Assembly: GCA_023431205.1 (NCBI GenBank)
Contig: JAEYXQ010000052.1
Span: 1 to 45,082, forward strand
Direction of reading: 5' to 3'
DNA: 45,082 nt
Source: Pseudomonadota bacterium
GTDB taxonomy: Bacteria; Pseudomonadota; Alphaproteobacteria; Rhizobiales; Devosiaceae
This document shows positions 1 through 6,886 of this stretch, piece after piece. The position numbers and the translations under genes were made by a program. Numbering within the stretch: the first letter of the stretch is position 1; each line of letters opens with the position of its first letter. Below the pieces are notes generated by a model. The model had not been told where the DNA came from and made no database searches. It saw only the letters and a program-made list of their open reading frames with translations.

Positions 1-1
1 A

Positions 2-127
2 TCCGAACACCGAAAACAGGCCATCGGCCCATGGACCGATGCCTACAATCAGCAAAGACCCCACTCAGGCATCGGAGGGAGAACACCCTTCCAACGACTG
101 ACGGACCTTCTTGGAAACCACAGCTAG
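2..127 (+). mobile_element. IS481-like transposase, C-terminal end (partial at left window edge)
   Basis: The reading frame is open from the window edge to a TAG at 125-127 and gives 41 residues that include YNQQRPHSGIGGRTPFQRL. This matches the end of the DDE integrase core of IS481-type transposases, where a Y-N-x-x-R-P-H stretch is followed by a G-G-x-x-P segment and a short L-L-G-N-H-S tail. Catalytic residues lie outside the window, so intactness cannot be judged. The element's right inverted repeat should lie just after the stop, in about 128-168, but its border cannot be fixed from one end. An IS3-type element is the main alternative, since its tail is similar. Confidence 0.72.
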
Positions 128-149
128 GTGGGGGCCCGGCCAACTAGAT

Positions 150-173
150 GCTAGGGTAACGGACGACCCTAGC
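150..173. terminator. Stem-loop at the transposase / DUF559 junction
   Basis: Perfect 8-bp inverted repeat (GCTAGGGT at 150-157 and ACCCTAGC at 166-173) with an 8-nt loop. It lies between two convergent genes and overlaps the stop codon of the minus-strand gene. No T-tract follows on either strand, so termination is only possible; it may also be part of the IS end. Confidence 0.3.
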
Positions 174-522
174 CGCCTCCCGGCTCCCCCAGCACGCCGC
201 GTATCACCTCGAACACGCCCTCCGCCCCGTCGAGCACGTCGTCATTGTTGAACCGCAACACCCGAAAACCCTGCGCCGCCAGCCACGCCGTCCGCGGGGC
301 ATCGTGTCGGATCCCCGTCGCCTCGTAGTGGCTGTCGCCGTCGATCTCGACCACCAGCCCGATTCGCTTGCAGCAAAAATCCACCACATAGGGGCCCAGC
401 GGCGCCTGCCGCCGCCAGTGCCAGCCGCTCCTGCGCCACGGCTCCAGCAGGACCCAGAACCGCCGCTCCGCCGCCGTCGGCTCCCGCCGCAACCGGCGGG
501 CAAAGCTGATCCGGTCTTCCAT
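169..522 (-). CDS. DUF559 domain-containing protein (endonuclease-like)
   Basis: 117 residues, the usual size for stand-alone DUF559 proteins, which belong to the PD-(D/E)XK/Vsr-like nuclease fold. The N-terminal part R-R-x-x-T-A-A-E-R-R-F-W-x-L-L is typical. Then comes the core QAPLGPYVVDFCCKRIGLVV followed by E-I-D-G-D-S-H, which carries the acidic residues expected at the active site. The C-terminal segment G-F-R-V-L-R-F-N-N-D-D-V is also characteristic. Biological role is unknown for this family; association with mobile DNA or DNA repair is often proposed. The gene stands alone, convergent with the transposase tail and next to palindromic repeats. The ATG at 520-522 is the only start that keeps the conserved N-terminus. 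Confidence 0.9.
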   Translation of the reverse strand: MEDRISFARRLRREPTAAERRFWVLLEPWRRSGWHWRRQAPLGPYVVDFCCKRIGLVVEIDGDSHYEATGIRHDAPRTAWLAAQGFRVLRFNNDDVLDGAEGVFEVIRGVLGEPGGG

Positions 523-571
523 GGTGTTGCTCCCCCCGGGCCAACACTAGCCACAGCGCGGGCGACGGCAA

Positions 572-677
572 CCCCCACCCAACCTCCCCCTCGCAGGGGG
601 AGGGGCGCATCGGGTCGTCCCGACCTCTCGGCACACGCAGTCGGTCCCTCCCCCTTCAGGGGGAGGTTATGTGGGGG
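572..677. repeat. Composite GC-rich palindromic intergenic repeat, copy 1
   Basis: Two hairpin units face each other. The left unit has CCTCCCCC, a short loop and GGGGGAGG (about 583-605). The right unit has CCTCCCCC-TTCA-GGGGGAGG (about 647-667). The outer ends, CCCCCAC at 572-578 and GTGGGGG at 671-677, are also complementary, so the whole element is an inverted repeat around a roughly 45-bp centre. The same units recur elsewhere in the window in intergenic DNA, which suggests a dispersed REP-like family. Confidence 0.7.
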
Positions 678-744
678 TACTGGCAAACACCGACGCCAGA
701 AAAGCGATCCGGCCGTGGCCCGAACGGCAAAGATGGGGTCTGCC

Positions 745-951
745 CTACACCCGCTTGGACATCCGCGACATGGCGATTTGCGAGATCAGGTTGCCCTGCT
801 CGCGCACCGTGTTGGTCTGAATGCTGGCAAAGCCCTGGGCGAGGCTGGACATCTTGGCGGCCTGTTCGGCTGCCTCCGCGCGCTGCTGGCGCTGCAGCTG
901 CAGCCGCTCATAGGGCGGCAGCTGGTGGATGTTGAAGCGGGTGATCTTCAT
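745..951 (-). CDS. Small conserved-looking hypothetical protein (68 aa)
   Basis: A 68-residue protein starting MKITRFNIHQLPPYERLQLQ and ending SRMSKRV. It is rich in Gln, Ala and Arg in the middle (QRQQRAEAAEQAAKMSSLAQ), which predicts a single amphipathic helix, and it has no signal peptide or membrane segment. I do not recognise a family. The open frame extends upstream to 1521, but that extension runs through palindromic repeats and has no protein-like composition, so I chose the ATG at 949-951. No strong ribosome binding site is visible. It stands alone between two repeat elements. Confidence 0.6.
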   Translation of the reverse strand: MKITRFNIHQLPPYERLQLQRQQRAEAAEQAAKMSSLAQGFASIQTNTVREQGNLISQIAMSRMSKRV

Positions 952-994
952 GCCGCAAGGGTGGATCAGCCCCGTTAACGTTCGGTAAATCGCC

Positions 995-1165
995 TTCTCC
1001 CCGACCCTCCCCGCAAGGGAGAGGGTGAAGGCCCGGTGATCCTCACGAGATCGCGCCCCAGAGTGGAGCCCCCACCTCCCCCTCGCGGGGGAGGCCGGGA
1101 GGGGTCTTCCAACACGCTGGATCGGTCCCTCCCCCGCGTGCGGGGGAGGATAGGTGGGGGCTCTC
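995..1165. repeat. GC-rich palindromic intergenic repeats, copy 2 (single hairpin plus composite element)
   Basis: A small hairpin (CCCTCCCCGCAAGGGAGAGGG, about 1004-1025) is followed by a composite element at about 1066-1163. In that element two hairpins (CCTCCCCC-TCGC-GGGGGAGG near 1075, CCTCCCCCGCGTGCGGGGGAGG in the 1129-1148 region) face each other inside complementary ends of the form GAGCCCCCACC and GGTGGGGGCTC. The architecture is the same as the copy at 572-677. Confidence 0.65.
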
Positions 1166-1185
1166 CTAACACCCACCGCCCTCAC

Positions 1186-1624
1186 CAATCTATCCCGCTT
1201 ATCCCCGCCCTCTCCACCTGTGCCATCATCCCCCCGTCCTCGCCGACAACACGCGGTACCGACGAAGTGCCGGGCGAGGAGACAGGCTGCCGGGGGTCGC
1301 CCCGGCGGGTGCGTGGATGCCGACAACCGGCCAGGCGGCCGCGATGGTCGGGGAGAGAGGGGCAGGGCGCCCCGCCCCGATCGGAGCACCGCCGTTCCCC
1401 AAAAGGGAGGCCGCTCGAGGCGTGCGCAACAAATCCTGCTCGTGGGAAGCGGCGCTCCGCCTCTTCTTTTTCTATCCCTTCGAGACGGACGCCGCTTCCC
1501 ACCGTGTCCCCGCGACGCCACGCCGTGGCCGGGCGGCGTTTTCGCACGCCTGAACTCTCACAGCCCTTTGTCGCAACCGCTCCCCCTGCCCCCTCGTTGA
1601 GCCGGCAACCGCAAGGAGTTCGCG
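1186..1624. other. Gene-free stretch with a long hairpin upstream of the FMN-binding protein gene
   Basis: No reading frame here looks like a protein. The strongest structure is a perfect 13-bp inverted repeat, GTGGGAAGCGGCG at 1442-1454 and CGCCGCTTCCCAC at 1490-1502, with a 35-nt loop that contains a second small hairpin (GCGG-CGCT-CCGC) and a pyrimidine tract. Just downstream, 1515-1540 can fold again and ends in TTTTC. The region could hold the promoter of the gene at 1625, an unrecognised small RNA, or a decayed mobile element. I could not match SRP RNA, RNase P RNA or tmRNA signatures to it. Confidence 0.4.
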
Positions 1625-2131
1625 ATGAAAGACCAAGACACCCATTCCGACAAGTCCGAGGCCGAGATCGTCGACCGCATCTGGGAACTCGCCGACGACA
1701 TCGACTTCTGCATGTTCACCACCTGGGATGGCGAGCGCCAGCGCTCCCGGCCGCTCTCGGCCCGCGTCAAGCGCGACCAGCATGCCATGTATTTCCTGGT
1801 AGACGAGGAAGGCGGCAAGAACTGGCAGATCGAGCGCTTCCCCAATGTTTCGCTCGCCTGGAGCGACACCAAGGGCCAGAAATATGTGGTGGTCTCCGGC
1901 CGCGCCGAGATCAGCAATGATCGCCAGAAGATCGAGGAACTCTGGACCGCTTTCGACAAGGCTTGGTGGGAAGACAGTTCCGATCCCTCCATCCGGCTGA
2001 TCACCGTCACCCCCGAGGAAGGCGAGCTGTGGGACAGCCCCAACCGCCTCGTTTCCACCGCCCTGATGCTGACCTCGGCCCTCACCGGCGCCCAGACCGA
2101 CATGGGCGAACAGGCCCACGCCCGGCTCTGA
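1625..2131 (+). CDS. Pyridoxamine 5'-phosphate oxidase-like FMN-binding protein (general stress protein 26 type)
   Basis: 168 residues with the split beta-barrel of the pyridoxamine-phosphate-oxidase-like superfamily. Recognisable segments are IDFCMFTTWDGERQRSRPLS (residues about 33-52, first strand pair), MYFLVDEEGGKNWQIERFPN (about 60-80) and VSGRAEISNDRQKIEELWTA (about 95-115). The tail F-D-K-A-W-W-E plus a final W-D-S-P-N is typical of stress protein 26 homologues. Such proteins bind FMN or another flavin in the cytoplasm and are tied to stress responses; the true substrate is unknown, and this is not PdxH. An AAGGAG at about 1613-1618 supports the ATG at 1625. It stands as a single gene. 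Confidence 0.88.
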   Translation: MKDQDTHSDKSEAEIVDRIWELADDIDFCMFTTWDGERQRSRPLSARVKRDQHAMYFLVDEEGGKNWQIERFPNVSLAWSDTKGQKYVVVSGRAEISNDRQKIEELWTAFDKAWWEDSSDPSIRLITVTPEEGELWDSPNRLVSTALMLTSALTGAQTDMGEQAHARL

Positions 2132-2140
2132 CGTTCGCGA

Positions 2141-2166
2141 AAGGCGGCGGCTTCCCCCGCCGCCTT
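2141..2166. terminator. Hairpin between FMN-binding protein and SH3 protein genes
   Basis: Perfect 10-bp stem (AAGGCGGCGG at 2141-2150, CCGCCGCCTT at 2157-2166) with a 6-nt loop, placed 10 nt after the stop of the upstream gene. It lacks a T-tract, so it may stabilise a 3' end rather than terminate on its own. Confidence 0.4.
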
Positions 2167-2187
2167 CGCCGCGCTAGGAGAATCCCC

Positions 2188-2481
2188 ATGCGCCCGTTGA
2201 TCGCCGTTCTCGCCCTGCTCCTCGCCGCCGGCCCGGCCCTGGCCGAGCCGACCGCGCGCGTCGTCGGCGGCAACATTCCGGTCTATTCCGGCCCCGGCCG
2301 CTCGTACCCCGTGATCGCGCGCATCCCCGACGGCACCACCGTGCCGCTCGAATACTGCACCCGCCGCGACAGCGAATGGTGCTTCATTCCCGATACCGGC
2401 TGGGTGCTCGGCAGCTACCTGGTCGGCTGGTCCGGCAAGATCGCCGTCTCGCCCCCCGACTTCATGGGCCTCGGCTGGTAA
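2188..2481 (+). CDS. Secreted SH3-like domain protein (97 aa)
   Basis: 97 residues. Residues 1-19 (MRPLIAVLALLLAAGPALA) form a signal peptide with an A-L-A cleavage site. The rest is one bacterial SH3-type domain: GGNIPVYSGPGRSYPVIARI resembles the R-x-G-P-G-x-x-Y/F-x-V-I motif of the family, followed by P-L-E-Y-C, W-C-F-I and G-W-V-L-G-S-Y-L. Two cysteines (in E-Y-C-T and E-W-C-F) could form a disulfide. The likely place is the periplasm, possibly in contact with peptidoglycan, but the ligand is unknown. ATG at 2188 has TAGGAGA upstream. A second protein of this kind lies at 6887-7345. Confidence 0.85.
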   Translation: MRPLIAVLALLLAAGPALAEPTARVVGGNIPVYSGPGRSYPVIARIPDGTTVPLEYCTRRDSEWCFIPDTGWVLGSYLVGWSGKIAVSPPDFMGLGW

Positions 2482-2529
2482 CCTGTCCTCAAGCGCCTAC
2501 TTGGCACTCAACTGGGCCAAGTGTTCATC

Positions 2530-2570
2530 GTCCCTCCCCCGCCCGCGGGGGAGGCCAGGTGGGGGGTCTT
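2530..2570. repeat. GC-rich palindromic intergenic repeat, copy 3
   Basis: A single hairpin of the type CCTCCCCC-GCCC-GCGGGGGAGG followed by a CCAGGTGGGGGG segment, in the gap between the convergent SH3 protein and hemH genes. It may serve both as a transcription end and as a member of the dispersed family. Confidence 0.6.
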
Positions 2571-2580
2571 CAGGGAAGCC

Positions 2581-3603
2581 TCACAGCCACCCGGCCAGTT
2601 CCCGCCGCACCACCGTCTCGATCATGTCCATCCCCGCCGGGGAGTCGTTGAGGCAGGGGATATAGGCGTAGTGCTCGCCGCCGGCCTCGAGGAAGCTGTC
2701 CTTGCCCGCCATGGCGATCTCTTCCAGCGTCTCGATGCAGTCCGCCGAAAACGCCGGCGCCAGGATGGCGACCTTCCGGATCCCCTTCTTGGGCAGCTCT
2801 TCCAGCGTCTTGTCCGTATAAGGCTGCAGCCACTCCGTCGGCCCGAACCGCGACTGGAACGTCACCATCAGCCGCTCCCTGGGCCAGCCGAGATACTCCC
2901 GCACCAGCCGCGTCGTCTTGTGGCACTGGCAATGGTATGGGTCGCCCTTCTGCAGGTACTCCACCGGCATCCCATGGTAGCTGGTGATCACCACGTCCGG
3001 CTCGAAATCCAGCGCGGCGACGCCATCGCGGATCGAGTTGCCGAGCACCTCGATATATTTCGGGTCGTCGAAATAGGCCGGCGCGGTCCGCACCGCCGGC
3101 TGCCAGCGCATCAGCTTCAACGCATCGAACGCCTTGTCGTTGGCGGTCGCCGTGGTGGTTGCCGAATATTGCGGGTAGAGCGGCAGCAGCAGGATGCGCT
3201 GGCACCCCGCCCCCTGCATCCGCTCGAGCACGCTGCGCGTCGAGGGGTTGCCGTAGCGCATGGCATAGTCCACCACCACGCCGTCGCCGGCCATCCGCTC
3301 CGCCAGCGCCCGGGTCTGCGCCTCGGTGATCACTCGCAGCGGGCTCTCGTTGCGCTCCTTGTCCCAGATGGTGGCATAGGCATGCCCCGCCTTCTGCGGC
3401 CGGAAGCTCAGGATGCCCAGGTTCAGGATCGGCCACCACAGCCATTTCGGCGTCTCGATCACCCGCGGGTCCGACAGGAACTCCTTGAGATACCGTCGCA
3501 CGCTCCAGTAGTCGGTCGCATCGGGCGTACCGAGATTGAGCAGCAACACCCCGATTTTCTGCTCGGGGATGGCGGGATGGTCGGGAGGAAGAGTGCGGGA
3601 CAT
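2581..3603 (-). CDS. hemH: Ferrochelatase (protoporphyrin ferrochelatase)
   Basis: 340 residues, normal length for bacterial HemH, which inserts Fe2+ into protoporphyrin IX in the last step of protoheme synthesis. The N-terminal GVLLLNLGTPDA (18-29) and the motif S-Y-H-G-M-P with the catalytic His at 210 are present, as are FQSRFG (249-254) and the acidic motif SADCIETLEE (286-295). Cys 225 and 227 in YHCQCHK are near the position where some ferrochelatases hold metal, but a cluster is not proven. The gene is convergent with the SH3 gene and separated by 84 bp from the nickel-exporter gene upstream. hemF, an earlier step, lies 33 kb away at 36086-36958. Confidence 0.97.
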   Translation of the reverse strand: MSRTLPPDHPAIPEQKIGVLLLNLGTPDATDYWSVRRYLKEFLSDPRVIETPKWLWWPILNLGILSFRPQKAGHAYATIWDKERNESPLRVITEAQTRALAERMAGDGVVVDYAMRYGNPSTRSVLERMQGAGCQRILLLPLYPQYSATTTATANDKAFDALKLMRWQPAVRTAPAYFDDPKYIEVLGNSIRDGVAALDFEPDVVITSYHGMPVEYLQKGDPYHCQCHKTTRLVREYLGWPRERLMVTFQSRFGPTEWLQPYTDKTLEELPKKGIRKVAILAPAFSADCIETLEEIAMAGKDSFLEAGGEHYAYIPCLNDSPAGMDMIETVVRRELAGWL

Positions 3604-3687
3604 GAACGCCAGTTTTGAAGGGTTCTAAGGCTCGCGCACCATAGCGCCTTCCCCCACCGCCGCAAGGCGGCGATGGGTCGCGCCGGA

Positions 3688-5316
3688 TCAGAGGCTCGCG
3701 ATCAGCAGCATCACTCCGAACAGCGTCACCAGCACGGCGCCGCCCAGTTCCAGCCACCACACCACCGCCGCCATGGCCCGATTGTCGGCGCCGCCGATGC
3801 GCCGTGCCAGGCCCTTGGCCGTGACGGCAATCGTTGCTAGCACCGACACCGTCAGCCCGGTGCCGATCCCCATCAGCACCACCGCAGCGATCCCCGCCGC
3901 CAGCAGCCCCTGCGACAGCGCAAACACCAGCACCACCAGCGCCCCGGAACAGGGCCTAAGCCCCACCGCCAGCACCACTCCCAACTGCTCCCGCCAACTG
4001 CCGTTGGTCACAGCCGGCGGCACCACCGGCACGTGATCGGCATGGTCTTGCTCATCGTGATGGTGGTGAGGAGCATGGTGGTGCTCACCCTCTCCATGCA
4101 GGTGAGCCCGCGCCTTTGCGGCCATGTCGGGCCCGGGGTGGTGATGGATGTGTCCCCATCCAATCAGCCGCCTTCCGATCAGCCACAGCCCCAGCAGCGT
4201 CACCAGCGCATACGACACCACACCGATCCAGTGCGCCGCATCGCTCATCGCCAGGCTCGTCAGTCCCAGCAGCCCCGCCGCCATCAGCGCGAAGCCGATC
4301 GCCACCGCCGACTGCACCAGCGCCGACACCATGCTCAGCGCCACCCCGCGCCTGAGCTGCGTCTCATTGGCCAGCATGTAGGACGAGATCACCACCTTGC
4401 CATGCCCCGGCCCGGCGGCGTGGAACACGCCATAGAGGAAGCTGAGGCCCCCGAGCACCCAGAACGCCGTCCAGTCGCCCCGCAGCCGATCGAGCGCACC
4501 GGTCAGCGCACCGTAAAAGCTCCGCTGCTGCTCGTCGATCCAGCCGAACACTCCAGTCCGCGGCAGGTTCAGCCCCGGCTCCGGCGGTGGTCCGCCGAAC
4601 GGCGCCGGCCGGGCTCGTGCCACCTCGGCCGCAGCATCCGCCGCCGTCGCCGGCGCCGCCTCGGCACCGCCGCAGCGCACCGCGATCAGTCCCTGCGTCC
4701 CCCGCATCGCCGCGGCTAGGTCAGGCGGCAGTTCCAGCACCTCCGGCCCCAGTGCATAGAGCCGTTCCTCCACGGCGGGGTCCATTGGCCGTGGCGGCAC
4801 CAGCTCCGCAGCACACCCTACAGGTGCATTCTCCAGCCGCACATCGCTCTCGGCGCCGACGCTGATAGCGACATAGTATTCGGGGTCGTATACCCCCAGT
4901 TCGAACCCGCTCCCGACTGGCTGCGGCTGCGCGGAAACAAGCGAAAAGCTCAACGTCACCCGCCCGTCTTCAAAGCGCATGCGCTGGTCGCCGGTCGACT
5001 CGAACCGCATGAGCGCATTCACCTCGCCGGCGGTCGTATAGAAGCCGTACTCGCGGAGACCGAGCATGTTCTCGTCGGCCAGCTCCTGCAGCTCCTCCGG
5101 AGCGGTGACGCCGTCACCATTGGTATCGAGCCCCTGCACCATCCAGGCCGAGAAGGCGCTGTCGAAGGTCCAGTAGTGCCTGAGGCCGCTGACCGCGCCT
5201 CCCTCGAACACCACCGCCACCTCGGCCTCTATGAAGATGTGCGGGTGTGCCGCCGCCGGCGCCGCGAGCCCACACGCGGCCAGCGCCGCGACCGTCAGTC
5301 GGAAAGACCAGGCCAT
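3688..5316 (-). CDS. DUF1007-NicO fusion: nickel/cobalt exporter with periplasmic DUF1007 domain
   Basis: 542 residues joining two families that are usually separate neighbouring genes. Residues 1-23 form a signal peptide. Residues about 24-215 are a DUF1007 domain (HPHIFIEAEV at 24-33, then W-T-F-D-S-A-F and an acidic D-T-N-G-D-G loop at 64-69). A Pro/Ala-rich linker (about 216-255) leads to a NicO/RcnA-type permease. It shows FHAAGPGHGKV (298-308), GLRPCSGAL (452-460), about six hydrophobic segments and a His-rich cytoplasmic loop (389-428, with H-H-H and H-H-H-H runs) suited to binding Ni2+ or Co2+. Export of these metals is inferred from the family. The start lies 1 nt after the stop of the LysR gene, so the two are probably cotranscribed. 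Confidence 0.88.
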   Translation of the reverse strand: MAWSFRLTVAALAACGLAAPAAAHPHIFIEAEVAVVFEGGAVSGLRHYWTFDSAFSAWMVQGLDTNGDGVTAPEELQELADENMLGLREYGFYTTAGEVNALMRFESTGDQRMRFEDGRVTLSFSLVSAQPQPVGSGFELGVYDPEYYVAISVGAESDVRLENAPVGCAAELVPPRPMDPAVEERLYALGPEVLELPPDLAAAMRGTQGLIAVRCGGAEAAPATAADAAAEVARARPAPFGGPPPEPGLNLPRTGVFGWIDEQQRSFYGALTGALDRLRGDWTAFWVLGGLSFLYGVFHAAGPGHGKVVISSYMLANETQLRRGVALSMVSALVQSAVAIGFALMAAGLLGLTSLAMSDAAHWIGVVSYALVTLLGLWLIGRRLIGWGHIHHHPGPDMAAKARAHLHGEGEHHHAPHHHHDEQDHADHVPVVPPAVTNGSWREQLGVVLAVGLRPCSGALVVLVFALSQGLLAAGIAAVVLMGIGTGLTVSVLATIAVTAKGLARRIGGADNRAMAAVVWWLELGGAVLVTLFGVMLLIASL

Positions 5317-5317
5317 C

Positions 5318-6217
5318 TCAACCGATCGGGTGCCGCTGGAACCAGTCGACCAGATGATCGATCAGCGCGCGCACCTTGCCGGCGAGGTGCCGCCGGTGCG
5401 GGTAAACCGCCTGCAGTGTCTGCCCCGTCGGCAGGAAATCCTGCAGCACCGGCACCAGCTCGCCGGACGCAACCAGCGGGTCGGCAAGATAGGATGGGAG
5501 AATGACGAAGCCGAGCCCCATCGCCGCGGCCGTCCGGCCCGCCAGAGGCGAGTTGGTGCGCACCGGCCCGCTGACCGGCACCGAGATGGTCTTGCCGTCC
5601 TGTGTGAACCGCCAGTTCGACTGACCCTGCAGGTTGACATCGACGATGCACGGCATCTGCCGCAGATCATCGGGATGCTGCGGCGTGCCGTGCTGCTTGA
5701 GCAGCGCCGGCGATGCCCCCACCACCACATGCATGTCGGCGATCTTGCGCGCGATCAGCGAAGAATCCTGCATCGTCGAGATGCGCAGCGCCACGTCGAT
5801 CCCCTCGTCGATCAGGTCGACATAGCGATCCTCGAGCCGCAGATCGAGCGTAACTTCGGGGTGCTGCAGCAGGAACTCGTAGATGGCCGGCGCCAGCGTC
5901 GATTCACCGAAATTGCGCGGCACCGAAACCCGCAACAGGCCACGCGGTTCGGTGGTCTGCTCGGTGATGCTGGCGTCGAGCTCATCGAGCTGTTGCAGCA
6001 GCGCGCTGGCCTCGCGGTAATAGGCTTCGCCGGCCTCGGTCAGGCTCAGTTTGCGCGTGGTGCGGTTCATCAGCCGCACCCCGAGATAGTCCTCGAGATC
6101 GGTTACATACTTGCTCAGCAGCGCCTTCGATCGCCCGTGCTGCCGCGCCGCCGAGGAGAAGCCACCGCAGTCGAAGACCTGCACAAAGGCGCGGATCCGG
6201 GCGAGGTCCTGAGTCAT
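5318..6217 (-). CDS. LysR-family transcriptional regulator
   Basis: 299 residues from the ATG at 6217, the normal size. Residues 1-60 are the winged helix-turn-helix (F-V-Q-V-F-D-C-G-G-F-S-S-A-A-R-Q-H-G-R-S-K near residues 11-31). The rest is a periplasmic-binding-like effector domain of the AaeR/CrgA-type subfamily (RGLLRVSVPRNFGESTLAP). A longer frame begins at 6250, but the ATG at 6217 has ACGGAG just upstream and gives the canonical LysR N-terminus. The gene runs straight into the nickel-exporter fusion (1-nt gap), so this may be one operon with the exporter under local control. The effector is unknown. A dyad at 6264-6275 is a candidate operator. Confidence 0.92.
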   Translation of the reverse strand: MTQDLARIRAFVQVFDCGGFSSAARQHGRSKALLSKYVTDLEDYLGVRLMNRTTRKLSLTEAGEAYYREASALLQQLDELDASITEQTTEPRGLLRVSVPRNFGESTLAPAIYEFLLQHPEVTLDLRLEDRYVDLIDEGIDVALRISTMQDSSLIARKIADMHVVVGASPALLKQHGTPQHPDDLRQMPCIVDVNLQGQSNWRFTQDGKTISVPVSGPVRTNSPLAGRTAAAMGLGFVILPSYLADPLVASGELVPVLQDFLPTGQTLQAVYPHRRHLAGKVRALIDHLVDWFQRHPIG

Positions 6218-6263
6218 GGGGCTCCGTTCCAGCATGAGCACCGCACGCATAACTCATCTGCAC

Positions 6264-6275
6264 ATTGTGAACAAT
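6264..6275. promoter_or_regulatory. Candidate LysR-type operator (ATTGT-GA-ACAAT)
   Basis: Perfect 5-bp dyad with a 2-bp spacer lying 47 bp upstream of the LysR start and 40 bp upstream of the first divergent start at 6315. LysR proteins commonly bind short dyads of about this length near divergent promoters. Which of the two regulators uses it cannot be decided from sequence. Confidence 0.4.
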
Positions 6276-6314
6276 AACGGCCCTTGGTCGGCCATGGATT
6301 AACGATAGGATGGA

Positions 6315-6779
6315 ATGCAATCGACCGATCAGGGAGTTCGGACTATTTTCCCGCCCATGTCCAAACCCTCGCCCCGCTCGACGCTCTACCGGCTGATCCA
6401 GGCGGGTCAGCTCGCGCATCTGGCGGTGCTTGCCCCGCTCCGCGACCGGGGCCTCGAGCCCGGCGACGACGCAGTCCTGTTTGAACTCGGCCGCAACGGC
6501 CTGACCGAAGATGAACTCGCCGCCGCGCTCGGCGTGCCCTTCGAGTCCATCCTTGGGCGGATCGAGCGACTGGCCGGCCGTGAGTTGGTCATCCGCCGCG
6601 CCGTCGGCCCGGAACTGGTGCCCGGCGTTGCCCTGACCGAACGTGGTCTGCGCATCCGCAACGCCCTTGCGGAACATTGGGCGCAGATCGAGGAAGCGCT
6701 GATGGGCGAGCTCAAGCCCAAGCAGCGCAAGACCATGGCCGAGCGCCTGGGGCGCTTCGTCGAACTCCTCAGCCTCTGA
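6315..6779 (+). CDS. MarR-like winged-helix transcriptional regulator
   Basis: 154 residues from the ATG at 6315, or 140 from the ATG at 6357. The first has AGGA five bases upstream but the second gives a more usual start (MSKPSPRSTLYRLIQAGQLA), so the start is open. Residues about 50-110 form a winged helix (E-D-E-L-A-A-A-L-G-V-P-F-E-S-I-L-G-R-I-E-R-L as recognition region, then a wing ending G-V-A-L-T-E-R-G). The N-terminal helix ARLAVLAP-like stretch and the C-terminal helices would make the dimer. It is divergent from the LysR gene. The ligand and targets are unknown. Confidence 0.72.
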   Translation: MQSTDQGVRTIFPPMSKPSPRSTLYRLIQAGQLAHLAVLAPLRDRGLEPGDDAVLFELGRNGLTEDELAAALGVPFESILGRIERLAGRELVIRRAVGPELVPGVALTERGLRIRNALAEHWAQIEEALMGELKPKQRKTMAERLGRFVELLSL

Positions 6780-6886
6780 CGCGTTTGTCGTTCAGAATGA
6801 TGACGGGTCCATTCAGGTCCGGTTCATCCAGAAAGGTGTTTCCTTGCACCAAGGCATTCGTGCCACGCAGGGAAAAGGAGACAACA

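Noticed and set aside
952..1521. N-terminal extension of the 68-residue gene
   Set aside because: It runs through palindromic repeats; the ATG at 949-951 begins the protein-like part.
1186..1624. SRP RNA, RNase P RNA or tmRNA
   Set aside because: Signature sequences of these RNAs were not found on either strand.
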